The notes under the pieces were generated by a model, which made no database searches, was not told the origin of the DNA, and was given only the letters and a program-made list of their open reading frames with translations. Source: Sphaerosporella brunnea (taxonomy: Eukaryota > Ascomycota > Pezizomycetes > Pezizales > Pyronemataceae). Taken from it: a DNA stretch of 64,000 nucleotides. Location: NCBI GenBank assembly GCA_008704415.1, contig VXIS01000199.1, positions 25,107 to 89,106 on the forward strand. Direction: 5' to 3'. Within the stretch, counting starts at the first letter, position 1, and each line of letters begins with the position of its first letter. Shown here piece after piece: positions 1-10,801 of this stretch. Both the position numbers and the translations under genes were made by a program.

Positions 1-988
1 CGTCGGCAATCGTCTGTAGCTGTCGCGAACAGTCGGGCGTGACTGTAGTTATAGGCATATGGTGTGTTGCTTCGGTTGGTTTATTGATGAGGGATGTGGA
101 GAGGTTGTTGTCAGGGTTCGTCTCCGCGCGTGTTGACACCAAATCTTGGCGGTTGTTTATCGGCTCGGTAGTGAGACTCAAGTCGGAAGGAAGGGATGGG
201 GGTAGCCGATTCAAGTGTAGGGACTGTCGGTACTGTTGAAGGCGGAGAAGAACGGGTATAGTGGAGGATCCAAGCAGCGTCGTGCTTTTTGGTGGACTTC
301 GATGAGTGGAGAAAAGATTGAGGGTAAGGTGGTTGTTGTTGCCAGGTAAATTGATGGTTGCAGTGGTGGGAGATGCCGACGACACAGAACTGGGGAGGAA
401 AGAAAGAATCTAATTTAGAAAAGGCGAGAGGTTGGTCGCGTTCAGCGTCATTGGGAAGCACTCGCGTACGCGACGCGGCGGAAGAGCATACTTCTTAAGC
501 CAGTTAGAGTTACCACGCGTCAACTTGAAGTGGTGCACTTCCCCTTCAATTCGAACGATGCTTGCCTCCATCCATCCTCTCTTACTCTACCGATCAACAG
601 CTTGGTCCTGGAATTCAATTTCTGCGCAGCAGACTCAACTCAACTTAGTTTGACCTTACGTCGGATCTGCACTGCTTGTAGTTTTCAGCCTTTTTGAAGG
701 ACACGCCCCCGGACTCAACTAACAAATCAAATTATCTCCATAGGTAGAGTGGATTGAATTTCCAACCCGACATGTGCCGAGTGAGGCACTATGAATATCG
801 GAAGTCGTTGTGGATGCGCGTGATCTGATGGAGCGATCCATGCGTTGCGACAGGGGTGAGCGCCTTGACTTACATTACCCGGAAGTCGGCTAGGATGTAT
901 TAGCCGGACGCGTTTTCCCCGCTCGCCCCCGTCTTTGAAACCCCGCACGACACCTCAGATCTTCACATACAGCACCAGCAACACAACA
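1..988. other. Gene-free left edge
   Basis: I see no supportable gene here. The open frames are short, overlap one another on both strands and lack domain-like composition. A 32-bp segment at 828-859 recurs with two mismatches at 61477-61508, so at least part of this stretch is repeat-derived. The last part, with a run of CA-rich sequence before position 989, leads into the transposase relic that follows. Confidence 0.5.
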
Positions 989-1960
989 ATGGCTCGCGTC
1001 AAGTCTAGAGAATCCGTCAAGAACAACAAGGAAGCGCAAATCCTGCGTTCTCGAGAAAAAAAAAGAGCTCGTGAAGGTATGGTGCGCTGGACCTTCGCTA
1101 GTTTCGAGTTACCCGGTTGACGCCCGATTTGAAGCGGATTTTAAATTGAAGACTCTTCGGCTCACGAATAACCAAAGTGCAAATATTAAATGGCTGCTTC
1201 AGGTTCAGGCATTCCTTAACCTCCAGCTGATGGGCTTAAAGCGAGAGTTTTGGTGCAAGCCACGCAAGCTTTTGGCACACATGTTCGCTGCCGGAGATAA
1301 AAAAGGAAAATGGGTGCAGGAGCGACTCATGAAGCAAGAAACTCATTGGTTACGATATCACACCTTTTGCAGCCAGCAGGGCCGCCATCCAAAGCACTCG
1401 GAGGAGTTGTTGGACGAAGGGACTGCATTGGATTTTTTTAAATTTTTTTTCACCGCAATCACAAGGCTACTATCATAATGCCTGCTCGATGCATAATCAC
1501 AGTCTATCACTCACTCAGGTGGCCGGGTAACTCCTAAATAGCGAAGGTCCAGGTTTAAAGTGCAGCGCACCATACATCCTTCCGGGAATTAGCGTTAGAA
1601 TTTGGGGTACCCCCTTCCGCTCTCTGATCGTGTCGCACTCACTCGCTCCAAAGCACATGAGCATCAATAGAAGCTTCCGCCCGCTACGGAAAAGGCACTC
1701 GTTTGATGGTGCTAGCAACTGGATGACTGGGGCTTTCCACCGAGAATAAACCTTTTGCGTGCTATCCCCTCGTCCGTAGAAATGGCCGTGATACAGCTAC
1801 AGCGTATTCGTGACTACAGCTTCAGGTACAGACCGGGACGCAAACGGGGCCTAAACCGTACTCCAGTGTTCTCAATAGCTGGCCCAAAAACGCCCGGGCT
1901 GCACATGGACGGCTGGCTGGCTGGCTGCGACTTTGTATGTAAAACCCCTCAAATGGTACA
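989..1960 (+). pseudogene. Decayed pogo/Tigger-type transposase, interrupted by another element
   Basis: An ATG at 989 opens a basic frame rich in Lys/Arg that ends abruptly at 1077, where a TIR element begins. If the insert 1080-1572 and one TA are removed, the frame runs straight on as REGTSFRELALEFGVP, the shape of the N-terminal helix-turn-helix of pogo-type (CENP-B-like) transposases. Further downstream the +3-like frames carry SKAHEH, LPPATEKALV, WC and QLDDWGFPPRINL, then IQLQRIRD and FRYRPGRKRG (about 1770-1840), all typical of the second DNA-binding half of this family. The downstream part is broken by in-frame stops (for example between EHQ and KLPP and on both sides of WC) and by frame changes, and the DDE catalytic region is not present. 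It is therefore a dead fragment. Family assignment comes from motif memory, not a search. Confidence 0.7.
1080..1572. mobile_element. Nested TIR element with TA target duplication and a transposase-like fragment
   Basis: The ends are inverted copies: TGGTGCGCTG at the left and CAGCGCACCA at the right, followed inward by GACCTTCGCTA and AGTTACCCGG on the left and their complements on the right (the right arm has about 13 extra bases). TA flanks both sides (1078-1079 and 1573-1574), the hallmark of Tc1/mariner-superfamily insertion. Removing the element plus one TA restores an open transposase frame in the host sequence, which confirms both boundaries. Inside, a frame from about 1120 to 1440 encodes an acidic/basic fragment with SQQGRHPKHSEELLDEG, a segment I associate with the region upstream of DDE cores in fungal transposases. 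There is no catalytic core, so the element is non-autonomous. Confidence 0.75.
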
Positions 1961-2460
1961 GCGTGATAATCGATGAACCAAACGCCACAGCAACCCACAG
2001 CGACAACGACCACCACCAGAGTTGACACCGTTGCGCACTACGATGCAAACAGAATAGGATCAGAAGTGCTTGATACTGGCTCTACTCGCTGATCTGTGCA
2101 TTTAAAAACCACCGGCGGGAGAGGAACTGTGGCGCAGTAACTTATTTATTTATCTATTTATTTATTTATATTTATTTATTTATGGCATGGATCACAAACT
2201 TGAGCGTGGGGTTTTGGGAATCCAAAACCTTTAGTCATAGTTTGCAGATGATTAAAGAGAAGTGTGTAATTTCGTGGTTACACAAGTAATTGATGCAGCC
2301 AGCCGGCTTTTTGATCAGCAAGTTGTAGCCCAACGCAGCCGGCCTAGCTGGCTGGCTGGTTGTTGAGAACAGTGCTGTACTTTACATCAATGCAACGACT
2401 GCCCATAGAAAAAGGGCTTCATCGAAAGGTAAATATTAACTTGTTCCCCGTAAATAGATA

Positions 2461-2690
2461 TACCGTATTATCTCACTTAAGAGTTCACACTTTTAAGCGG
2501 TCTTGGCGCTCGGCCGCGGGAGTATGAGATATTTTCTATGTGCGATTCTGAGGCGCTTTAAGTAATCTTTTTGGTGGCGAAAATTAAAGATGGCCCAATT
2601 TCGAGCTTTTGGAGCCTTAAACGACGAAAAATTTCCTAATTAAGATGAAAATTGCCTAATTAGGTGTGTGACTCTTAAGATAATACGGTA
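2461..2690. mobile_element. MITE-like element with 27-30 bp terminal inverted repeats
   Basis: The left end reads TACCGTATTATCT then TTAAGAGT and CACAC; the right end is the inverted counterpart, GTGTG, ACTCTTAA, GATAATACGGTA. The left arm carries a three-base insertion. Outermost TA dinucleotides on both sides fit a TA target duplication. The 230 bp interior is AT-rich and has no coding frame. This is the size and structure of a mariner-type MITE. Confidence 0.6.
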
Positions 2691-3658
2691 GTGAGGCCAC
2701 AGGCTTGAAACCACTATCCGAGGAGCGCTTACTTTTGATGATTCTTGAAGAATGCCCTGTCTCAAGTAATATGACTTTTATTGTAAAAAAGTGGGAGTAG
2801 GCAGCGTCCCACTCGTGTGGAGATTGACGAGAACAAAATTTTGCCGACCAAAATTGAAAACGGATAGGAAGTGCAAGTCTCATGGGCTGAAAACTAGATT
2901 TAGGAGACCTGACAATGCCAGTAGTGACCACTTTAAAGGACATAATCATCAGCAGGTTATTTTCTCTGGCGGAGCGTTTTATGTTTTAAAAAACGCTTTG
3001 CTTCACACGATATATGCCACCGCCAGACGTACTGAAACCGGTTACGTAGCATATTGCAACCTAGCAGCATTTCCGCTGTGATAAATGTTTACAGGGCATA
3101 TGCAACGCAAAGAAAACGTTTGAAAACCATTGGAAAATGCATAAAAACGTTTTTGAAACCCCCCTTTTTTACAAGAGTAGGCAATGCCATCGATTTTTAC
3201 TTCATAGACCTTAGAAATACGGCCAGCTGCAGTCAGGAGACGTCTACACCCTCATCTATTTACACAAACCCCCCCCCCCCCCCTAGATCCCCGCACAAAT
3301 ATAGATGGAAAGAGAAAAAAGAAGAATCCAAAAAAGCACATGGAATACAAATGAGAAAACACCAAATAAAAGCTGGCATTATGTACCAGTGTACCAATGT
3401 GCTGCGCCTGATGTCGGCCAGGAAGAGGGTATCAAATCCAGAAAAAAAAAAAAAAGAGGACCTAAAACCGCTGAATGCATATGCTCGAAATCACCAACCC
3501 CATACGCACACCCTAAAAGCAAAGAGAACCAAGAACTCCATGTAGTTAAAAAAGCAAGCAACCACTCATAAATAGACCCGGTCAACTACCATGCATACCA
3601 AACAACCCGTCAACACTAGAAGAGAACAAAACTACCGCTGCGACTCAAGAAGACATGC

Positions 3659-4686
3659 TCATCTGGACCCTTGGGAAGCAATGCGCTTGCGATATTGATC
3701 GCGAAATTTAGCGCGCTCAAAAGTGCCCCAACCAAATATGGCGAGTGCCACTGCAAGATAGGCCGAGTAGAAGTATAATCCTACCGGCACTATCTCAATG
3801 TGAGTGCCTGGGAGCACAAACGGTGTATCCTTGGCATTCTCCGCCTGATCGGCAGTCAAAGCCGCCGTGTTGGCAAAAACTCCGTTCAGGAACTGCGCAT
3901 CTGTGGTGTTGACAGTGGTGCTGACCGCTTTCCCAGACGAAGTCAGAGCCTTGATGAATATCTGGGGAGTAACCATGGCCTTCAGTTCCGTTCTATTACA
4001 ATCGGTTAGCAGTCGCATAAATCAATTTGGATATAGGCTTTTGAAAAGAAGGGCACGTACTCAGACGGGTTATTGGTAATCGCGGCTTGGTCAAGGTTTC
4101 CAATGAACTGCGCATCGACGAGCTTCGTGATCTTGGCGTTTGTAGGCATGCCTTCCGTGGACGCGAGTATCTCCTTCTGAGTCAGGTTTCGAGCCTGGAT
4201 CGCGGCGCTGCCATCGTATTGCAGAGATATGTTGTAGGTCGAGACGTCCACGTTGGCCCAATCCCCTGTTGGCTGAGCAACTCTAAATAGCCTGAGATCT
4301 GCCGCGAAAACACCAGTGCTGGTTATTAAAACAGGTATATTCCAGCAACCTGCAATGCCGGCAGGGTTTGATACGGTGGTTGTCGAATTCAACTTGGCGG
4401 CACACAGCTGGACTGTATCCTTTGACCAAGCCTCCAAATCCAAATTCTTCATATCCGCCTCTGTTCGTATGCCCTGATCCCGCTTCTCCAGCATTTGCCC
4501 AACATTCCGCCGTAGCAAGCCATACCAGTCACTGACGGCAACCGTTGCTTGTGTTTGAGACGTCGTACTGGGACCAGGAAATAAAGGGTCCACATTTGAA
4601 CGGGCGAGTGTGCCAGCACACAGTGTCGAGAGGCCCAGCAGGAGGTTTATCCATGTGCATTGCATTGCTCTGAATTTTTCAGGCAA
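3659..4686 (-). CDS. Secreted/type I membrane protein of unknown function (two exons)
   Basis: Exons 4686-4061 and 3992-3659, with a 68-nt intron (3993-4060; donor GTACGT, branch CTAAC, acceptor TAG) joined in phase to give NNPSE/TELKAM. An ATG at 4686 gives 319 residues; the ATG at 4665 is more likely because it starts directly with a signal peptide (MQCTWINLLLGLSTLCAGTL). The mature part is about 250 residues with several N-glycosylation sequons and a few cysteines, then one strong hydrophobic helix near the C terminus (PVGLYFYSAYLAVALAIFGW) and a short basic tail (KFRDQYRKR). It is therefore probably anchored in the endomembrane system or plasma membrane with a lumenal or external domain. 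I do not recognise the family. The gene is flanked by long gene-free, TE-bearing sequence. Confidence 0.75.
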
Positions 4687-7001
4687 AATTTATTTGATCA
4701 GAGGGCCGTGCGTTGCGATAAGCTCCTCGGTCGTCTGGTGTTGAAGGCGCTCGAGTTGAATGCGTGCTAGCACTTTCAAATGCGATCGTGCTGTGAGTTC
4801 GAGAGAGATCTTGAATTAATGCGGAGCTCCCACACGTAACAGAAAATTGTGGGATCAAGATTTCCCGCTTGTTGCAAATATTCAGGAGAGTGAGTGGCGC
4901 AACTTGTCGGCTGACGGGGGGTGGCGCAACTTGTCGGCGGACGGGGGGGCGCTTGCGGCGACAGAACCGCTGGCCCTACGAACGGCGGCGCGTAGCGAAG
5001 CAAAAATGTTATCGTGGCTTCGAACGAAAGGAAAACCTGCGTGTTTGCCGGGATGAGCCAAGCTTGACGTTGAAAGAGAGACGTAGAGCGAGAGTGGGAG
5101 AAACAGATCCGATCGCCAAAGGAGCGTGGCTGAGAGGAATCGCAGGAGCGATGGGAAAGAATAGAGAGGGTTGGGGGAGATTGAGATGAAAATAGACCTG
5201 TCGTCTCTGCAGGTACGCAGCAGCGTTCAGGGGAGTTTGCCTACCTCTGGCCAAACTGAGAAGTCGAAGTGCCGATCACAGACCGTGCACAAATTGTGTG
5301 TGTAACAACACGAGCTTCCAGAGAAGGTTTACCGCAGTAAAGGAGTGAAGTGGAGAGCGAGAAGTGTCGAGAAGTGTCGTAGAAGTCCAAGTTCTAAAGT
5401 CTGGCGGGAGATTCTCGACGTTCACCACCTGGATGAAGTGGAATCCCGGACAAGAAATAAGGGCTGGCGGGGGGAGCGCACGGGGTCTCCGCTGGAGAAG
5501 GTATTAAGGTACGGCGGTAAAATTGATTAAAATTGCCGTGCGATGGATGCCCGTGAACGAATCGTCAAAAAGAGAGAAGATGAATTATTCGTCAAGATCG
5601 AGCACTGCTGGCCAGCACGCAGGTGGTGGGGGAAAGTATTTGGAGGAGAGTTGGAGTTGGAGGAGAGTTGGAGGGAGGGAGAGTTGAAGAGGGTGGGATA
5701 TGGCACTCTCCTTACAGATAACTACTAAGTAAGTACTTAGCACCAACGCCATACATCAGATGTTGCATCTCAGCACGACAATATGTTACAGCTCTCGTTA
5801 TGATCAGTCCAGCGGCTGCGGTTGGTTTCAGCCAGTCAAAGACCCTTGGCTGGTATTAGTAGGCACTAGATAAGTAAGTACACTTGGGTAGGCACTCTGG
5901 GTACGTACTTATCTACCATGTATCTAGACTCTGATTCTGGAGTTACAAGGTTGAGTCCCAGTTGGCTGGCTGTACATGAGACGGGCATACGTCCTAGGAC
6001 ATTCCTTTCTGCATGCTGAGCCTGTCAGTTCTGCTGCAACCAGCAGAGTAGGTACCTGTCATGAATTTGCCATTTGCAAATCATATGAGGCAGCTGCCAT
6101 CTCCACATTACGCGCTTTTCATCTCAGCGCAGCGTGGGGAGATATTCTACATAGAGTATGTGTATGATCAGATATCTCCTCGGTTACAGAAGGGCGCTGT
6201 CTGTGGAACACCCTGTCTCCCCCGAAACGACTCAAAACCTTAGTTGTGCCATGGCCCCTCCATGTGCAACACAAGTCGCGAGTCGTGATTCGTGCTTCGT
6301 CTCGGTTTTCCCGTTAACAACGCTGTTGTATTTAGACGTGCCTCGATATCACCATCTCTCAGTTTACTCCTCAGCTTTCATATGCCGTCTAAAACTGGAG
6401 GCCGAGCATAGCTACGGTAATTGGAAAATCAGAGTGGCCATGAGCTGTATCGGTTCGCTATGACAATGAAAGAAAGGGTATTACGCCGTATTATGGCACA
6501 CGAATCGATCGCTTACGGAGGCTGCAAGTGCCATCGAGTACCCCTCCCCCGCCCCCAAAACATCTGGGACTGGCATCGGATACTGTAGCGAACAATGAGG
6601 TACGACGGAGGTGACACTTTTGAACCTCAGACTCGGGGTGTGGTGACGCTTTTGGACAACGGACGAGGCAACTGATGTCAGTGACTGGTATTGGCGGGAA
6701 GTTCGAGTTCACAGGCACCCGGAATATCTAACCGGACATGGCGGTGCGCTGTAAACCAGAACCATCCATCCGGAACTGTTTTGCTCGTCACGATGGCCCG
6801 TGGACGTCACACCAGATCGCTTCACTCGGTGTCAAGCCCCACAGTTCTGACACATCGGACACCCTGGCGGTGACCCCGAATCACGGACGGAGACCTCCTG
6901 GTGACGGGTGGCGTCTGTACCTTACTGAGATAACAGCGTGCGGTAGACAAATATGTTTAGACTGTGTACACAACGCTTCCAACCAGAAAAATGTCTATAC
7001 C
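4687..7001. other. Gene-free stretch
   Basis: About 2.3 kb between the secreted-protein gene and the 3' end of NDUFB7. The frames on both strands are short and compositionally random. A near-repeat GTGGCGCAACTTGTCGGC occurs twice at 4894-4938. The AAGTAAGTACTTA-like blocks at 5727-5742 and 5872-5884 are low-complexity. I see no gene, RNA or TIR element I can support. Confidence 0.5.
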
Positions 7002-7566
7002 TCAGTTCAGGCCGCTTCGTCCGTCCTCCTTGGATGCCCGGAGCTCCTCCATCTTGGCCACACGCTTTTTGAACTCCTCGTATTGGCATTTCTCGTAGCT
7101 GTGGCGCTCGTCCTGTAGTTTCCCCGACGCGGTTAGCCGTCGAATGATGCGATTGGGGTGGTTTGGAGGCAGCAGCGGAGGCGGAGGCAGTAGCGGGGTA
7201 GTTATGGTGTTGGCCTCCACAAGAGCTCCCCCCTTCCTAGCAATCCCCCCGTTCACTGTCCACAACCAAGTCACCATCCCCGCGGGTCCTCGAGGGCGTT
7301 ACCTCGCACTTCCATGGCAAGTAGAAGGTGTCGTAGCGGCACTTGTTGAGCGGCACCAGCAAATGGGCGCAGGTATCGCGGTAGGCCATCGGCAGCCGAG
7401 CTGCTGCCATCTCCTCGTGCGAGACTGTATCGTCGACCCGGTAGAATGCTTGTTAGCCCTCCTCTCCTTCATCGGGGGTCGTCAATGGTTTAGTACGTTG
7501 CGTGGAGCCAAGCGGGCTGCTGCCGGAGGGCAGCACAGCTTGCTTGATGGATTCCATGAGAGTCAT
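7002..7566 (-). CDS. NDUFB7: NADH:ubiquinone oxidoreductase subunit NDUFB7 (B18), complex I
   Basis: Accessory subunit of the membrane arm of mitochondrial complex I, facing the intermembrane space. Exons 7566-7497, 7424-7303 and 7112-7002; introns of 72 nt and 190 nt; the three pieces stay in phase and give 100 residues. The sequence holds the twin CX9C pair of this family: CAHLLVPLNKC in exon 2 and, across the second intron, C-EDERHSYEK-C, followed by the conserved basic helix QYEEFKKRVAKMEELRASK. This is the coiled-coil helix-coiled-coil helix fold oxidised by Mia40/Erv1. The length matches fungal homologues. The N terminus is predicted MTLMESIKQ; a second ATG three codons later is possible. 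The first intron has a weak donor (GTACTA), so its exact edge is the least certain part. Confidence 0.9.
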
Positions 7567-8678
7567 TTTGGTGGGGAGATGGTGGTGGTGGTGGGCTTGA
7601 TTGGCTCACAGTCCAGGCGCGCTCGGGCGGGCTTGGGCAACACGGGCCGGGTAAAAGGGGGGTTTGATAAGATAAGATTGAAGCTCGGCCAAACAACTTG
7701 TGCACGTGGCCAGCTTCCATAAGAAAACTATGGGTTCAGGCACATTTTGGATCATGAGAATCACTCGCAGCAGCTTCAACATCAAGTCCCTCCCTTTTTT
7801 AGAATTTGCTCTACTGATATACAACAGTCATCTGGCCATTTTCGTGACTATATCGACTGGATGCTTTCCAATCATAAAAAATCTCGGGTACGGATGCCAT
7901 TGCATATAATACATCAATATCCGGATCGGCTCGGATCGTGCGCCAAAGCTTGATGGCCAGCAAAAACAGCAGCGGCTGCGCCTTCTTCAGATCTAAAAGG
8001 AAAAGGAAGCGACTTTCCTCCTTCATATCCGGGACCAGGCTGGCTGTGTTGACGGCCGAAAACACTACATACATGGTTCGAACTTCAGTCATTTACCTAG
8101 CCCATGCGCACAAATCTAGATCACGACGAATATATGCATCAGCCCACAATTCAGCCGAGGCCACGGCAAGAAAAGACGAGCTGTGGTGGAGGCCAGAGTC
8201 CTTCCGATTTCTGGCATCCTCTCTTTGCGCTTATTCTGTATGTAAACATTCAGCCAGAAGCACGATATAGCTGGCACGCACGCATTCACAGCCAGCTCCG
8301 GGTGACCCTAAGAGGGTCTCGTCTAGGGGTGTTTTCGGTTCCCGCCCACAGTCGGGGGACGAGAGGGGAAGCGGGTTGTAATTTCAGCGTGATTCAGTGT
8401 GATCTACTCAATATGTTATCTCTGGTCTGGTCTCGTGTCGATACCTGTCTCTCCGCAAGATGCAGGGAGCTTTGGACTTGGATATCCCAAATTTATGGGA
8501 ATAGGTCGACTAAGCGAAAACCACGTGAAAACGGACAACGGGTAATATTCCTAGTTACATAGCGAGCCAATCACCTTGAATACCTAGAAGCATGGTTACT
8601 TGTATTCCAGCGCCGGTAATCATTGCTGTCCATAGCTAAGTATACGTAGAAGGCTCGACGTATGAGTGAGCCTCTACT

Positions 8679-8906
8679 AGGGCTGGCAATGACATGTCGT
8701 GTCGGGTCACTGAAGGGGGTAACACTGGAGGGGGGGCGATGTGGGGTCAGTATTAGTAATCGGGTGTGGGATATTTTTGCGAGAGGAGTTTCCGGCCTCC
8801 TTCGGAGGCTGCTCACTAACAATCACTCGAATAGCATCACATGACTTCTGACAACTAAGTCCTGACGCCCCCGTCATGACACCTGACGGGGGTCATTGCC
8901 AGTGAT
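8679..8906. mobile_element. Possible hAT-type MITE or hairpin element
   Basis: CTGGCAATGAC at 8683-8693 is repeated inverted as GTCATTGCCAG at 8892-8902. TAGGGCTGGCAATGAC resembles the TAGGG(G)TGGCAA ends of hAT elements. A second, tight hairpin lies just inside the right end (CCCCCGTCA 8868-8876, 7-nt loop, TGACGGGGG 8884-8892). I could not see an 8-bp target duplication, so the element call is weak. Confidence 0.35.
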
Positions 8907-9109
8907 ACCGGAGTTGGTGGTAAATGCAAAACAGGATCAATAGAAATGAGAGTGCCGTAGAATTCCTTGTATACCGCGAATTTTAAAGTACCGCACAACT
9001 TTTTTATACGTGCTGCGGGGGGTAGGCAATAACAGGCCCGGCGACGACAGAAACAGCTGTGGCGACGCCACCACTGTCAGAAATTCAATAATTACACGTT
9101 TACAGCAAA

Positions 9110-9440
9110 TTCGTCGTCATTCTCCCACTCTTTGACCTCAATCTCCGGCGTCAAAGAACTCTTTTCGTCAAGCAGTCTTAAATGTTGCGGCCAACTATCC
9201 GTCTGTAGCAGTCCACTTCATTGACCTCCTCCGCATATTCCTCCTCAAAAATCGTGTTTGCATGCTTCTCAAACCACTTTCTTGTGATCTCAAGTCCCTT
9301 CTCTCAACGTGGTCTCCATTTCTGAGCTAGAGGCTCTTCCATTCTAGGCCACTCCACTCTTCTTCCACTCCCCATCCTCCGGCTCTTCTCCGGAGCATCT
9401 AAGATTTTCTTTTCATCCTACCTCCAACTCAATAGTTGTG
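9110..9440 (-). pseudogene. Short decayed DNA-binding (CENP-B-like) transposase fragment
   Basis: Read on the minus strand, about 9440 to 9110 gives an acidic/basic frame with VEWPRMEEPLAQKWRPR, a stop, then EKGLEITRKWFEKHAN and TIFEEEYAEEV before another stop. This has the spacing of the second helix-turn-helix of pogo/CENP-B DNA-binding domains (W-P-x-M-E ... R-x-K-G ... K-W-F ... A). No start codon, catalytic region or intact frame is present. The likeness is by eye and weak, so treat it as a candidate transposon relic. Confidence 0.3.
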
Positions 9441-10313
9441 ACTCAGTAAACCCAATCAATGTGGCTGCCCTCCGTCATGATAGCCTTTTCAAAACCATTT
9501 CCCCTTTCGCATTCGTCTTCCACTCCTTTGCATTGTCTTCAAAACCCAATGCCTGGAGCCTTTCTTCTCACGCTGTGCTTCTCCGCTTCACAATCCTTCT
9601 TCTCTCTCACTCGCTGCCCTGCGCTTCAAAGGATTTGAAAATGCGCGTTCTCTCATGTATTTGTTGTAATGGCATAAGTGGAGCTCTGCCGCTGGTGGGA
9701 GTGGTAGAGAGTTCGTGCAACAGGCACCGACGGGGATTGGTTCGTGGCCTTGATGTCGGGCCGTGCCTCTTGGTATCGCTCTCCGTGCCGCCGCCGCCGG
9801 CGCTCAGGCTCACTGGCACTGGTAGGCAGCTCCGAGTCCCTCTCCATGCTATGTACTACTACTACTAAAACTACCTAGTAGTATGTGCCTGGGATGCCGA
9901 GCCCACAGCGCGGTCAACATACAGTCGGGGTGGAGTTGGGAGATGGTCCGCCTCCTCCCGCACTTGATTGAGAATGTCGTAGTCTTCTGTGCTCATCCCT
10001 TCGCTCGCAAGTCAGTTTTCCATGCTTTTCAAGATCTTGGGAACATACTGGGCTGTGGCTGTTCAGATGCTGCGGGGGTTCAGTGTTCGGTGCGCAATGC
10101 AGTCTTGTGGTGCGCCGTTGGTGGACGTCAATGGAACGCCTGCCTGACGTCAGGTTGGCTGGCATCCGGGTCCTACTCTCAGAAAATCTAACCGCCCAGA
10201 CTTTTGAACACCGCGCGCGGTATATAAGGCATTCTACGGTAGTTGTTTAAAGACCTCTAAGTGTAAACGAACGGGACAAGCACGATGTTAAGCATGTTCC
10301 CACAATCGTCTAA

Positions 10314-10595
10314 GGGCCCGTCTGGATTCGCGGTATTTAGGAGATAATGGTCATTTGGCCAAAATTTTCGCTAAAGAGGGGGTCATTTGGATTCGGCAGC
10401 AGGAAGTGAGCAGTGACGGGGCGGCGGCCGGGCGGTGGGGTCGTCTCTTGTAGAAGCGGGCAGGGTGGTTGCGCGAGCGGTGGTTGACGGTGATATTAAG
10501 CGATACTGACGGGGCTCATTTCGCCACACACCCTCCTGATGATATTTAGGCCAAATGACCATTATCTCCTAAATACCACGAATCCAGACGGGCCC
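10314..10595. mobile_element. MITE with 47-bp near-perfect TIRs (PIF/Harbinger-like)
   Basis: The 47-bp left arm (10314-10360, beginning GGGCCCGTCTGGATTCG and ending TCATTTGGCC) matches the inverted right arm (10549-10595) with one mismatch. TAA flanks both ends (10311-10313 and 10596-10598), a 3-bp target duplication as made by PIF/Harbinger elements, whose ends often start GGG(C)CNGTTTGG. The roughly 190 bp interior is GC-rich and non-coding. The near identity of the arms implies recent activity. Confidence 0.8.
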
Positions 10596-10801
10596 TAACA
10601 TAATTAGGTGCCCTATTTGGCATGGACGAAATTGATATTCTGGTGGTTTCATACATCTTGTGTCAGGGAGGGAAAATGCCGTGTATTTTGCTTAGAGTAG
10701 CGTTGCTACACATATATGTATAAAAAGGAAAAGAGAAACCATATCAAAAAAAAAAAAAGAAAAGAAAAGAAAAAAAAAGAAAAGAAAAAAAAAAGCATCC
10801 A

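Noticed and set aside
3054..3545. 163-codon plus frame over A-rich sequence
   Set aside because: Composition-driven (poly-A and C tracts); the frame next to it is equally open.
7811..8092. Minus-strand frame with FLFLLDLKKAQPLLFLLAIKLW
   Set aside because: Hydrophobic and somewhat protein-like, but there are competing frames on the other strand, no splice partner and no family resemblance.
9461..10191. Overlapping plus frames of 100-135 codons
   Set aside because: No conserved pattern, both strands equally open, no splice logic.
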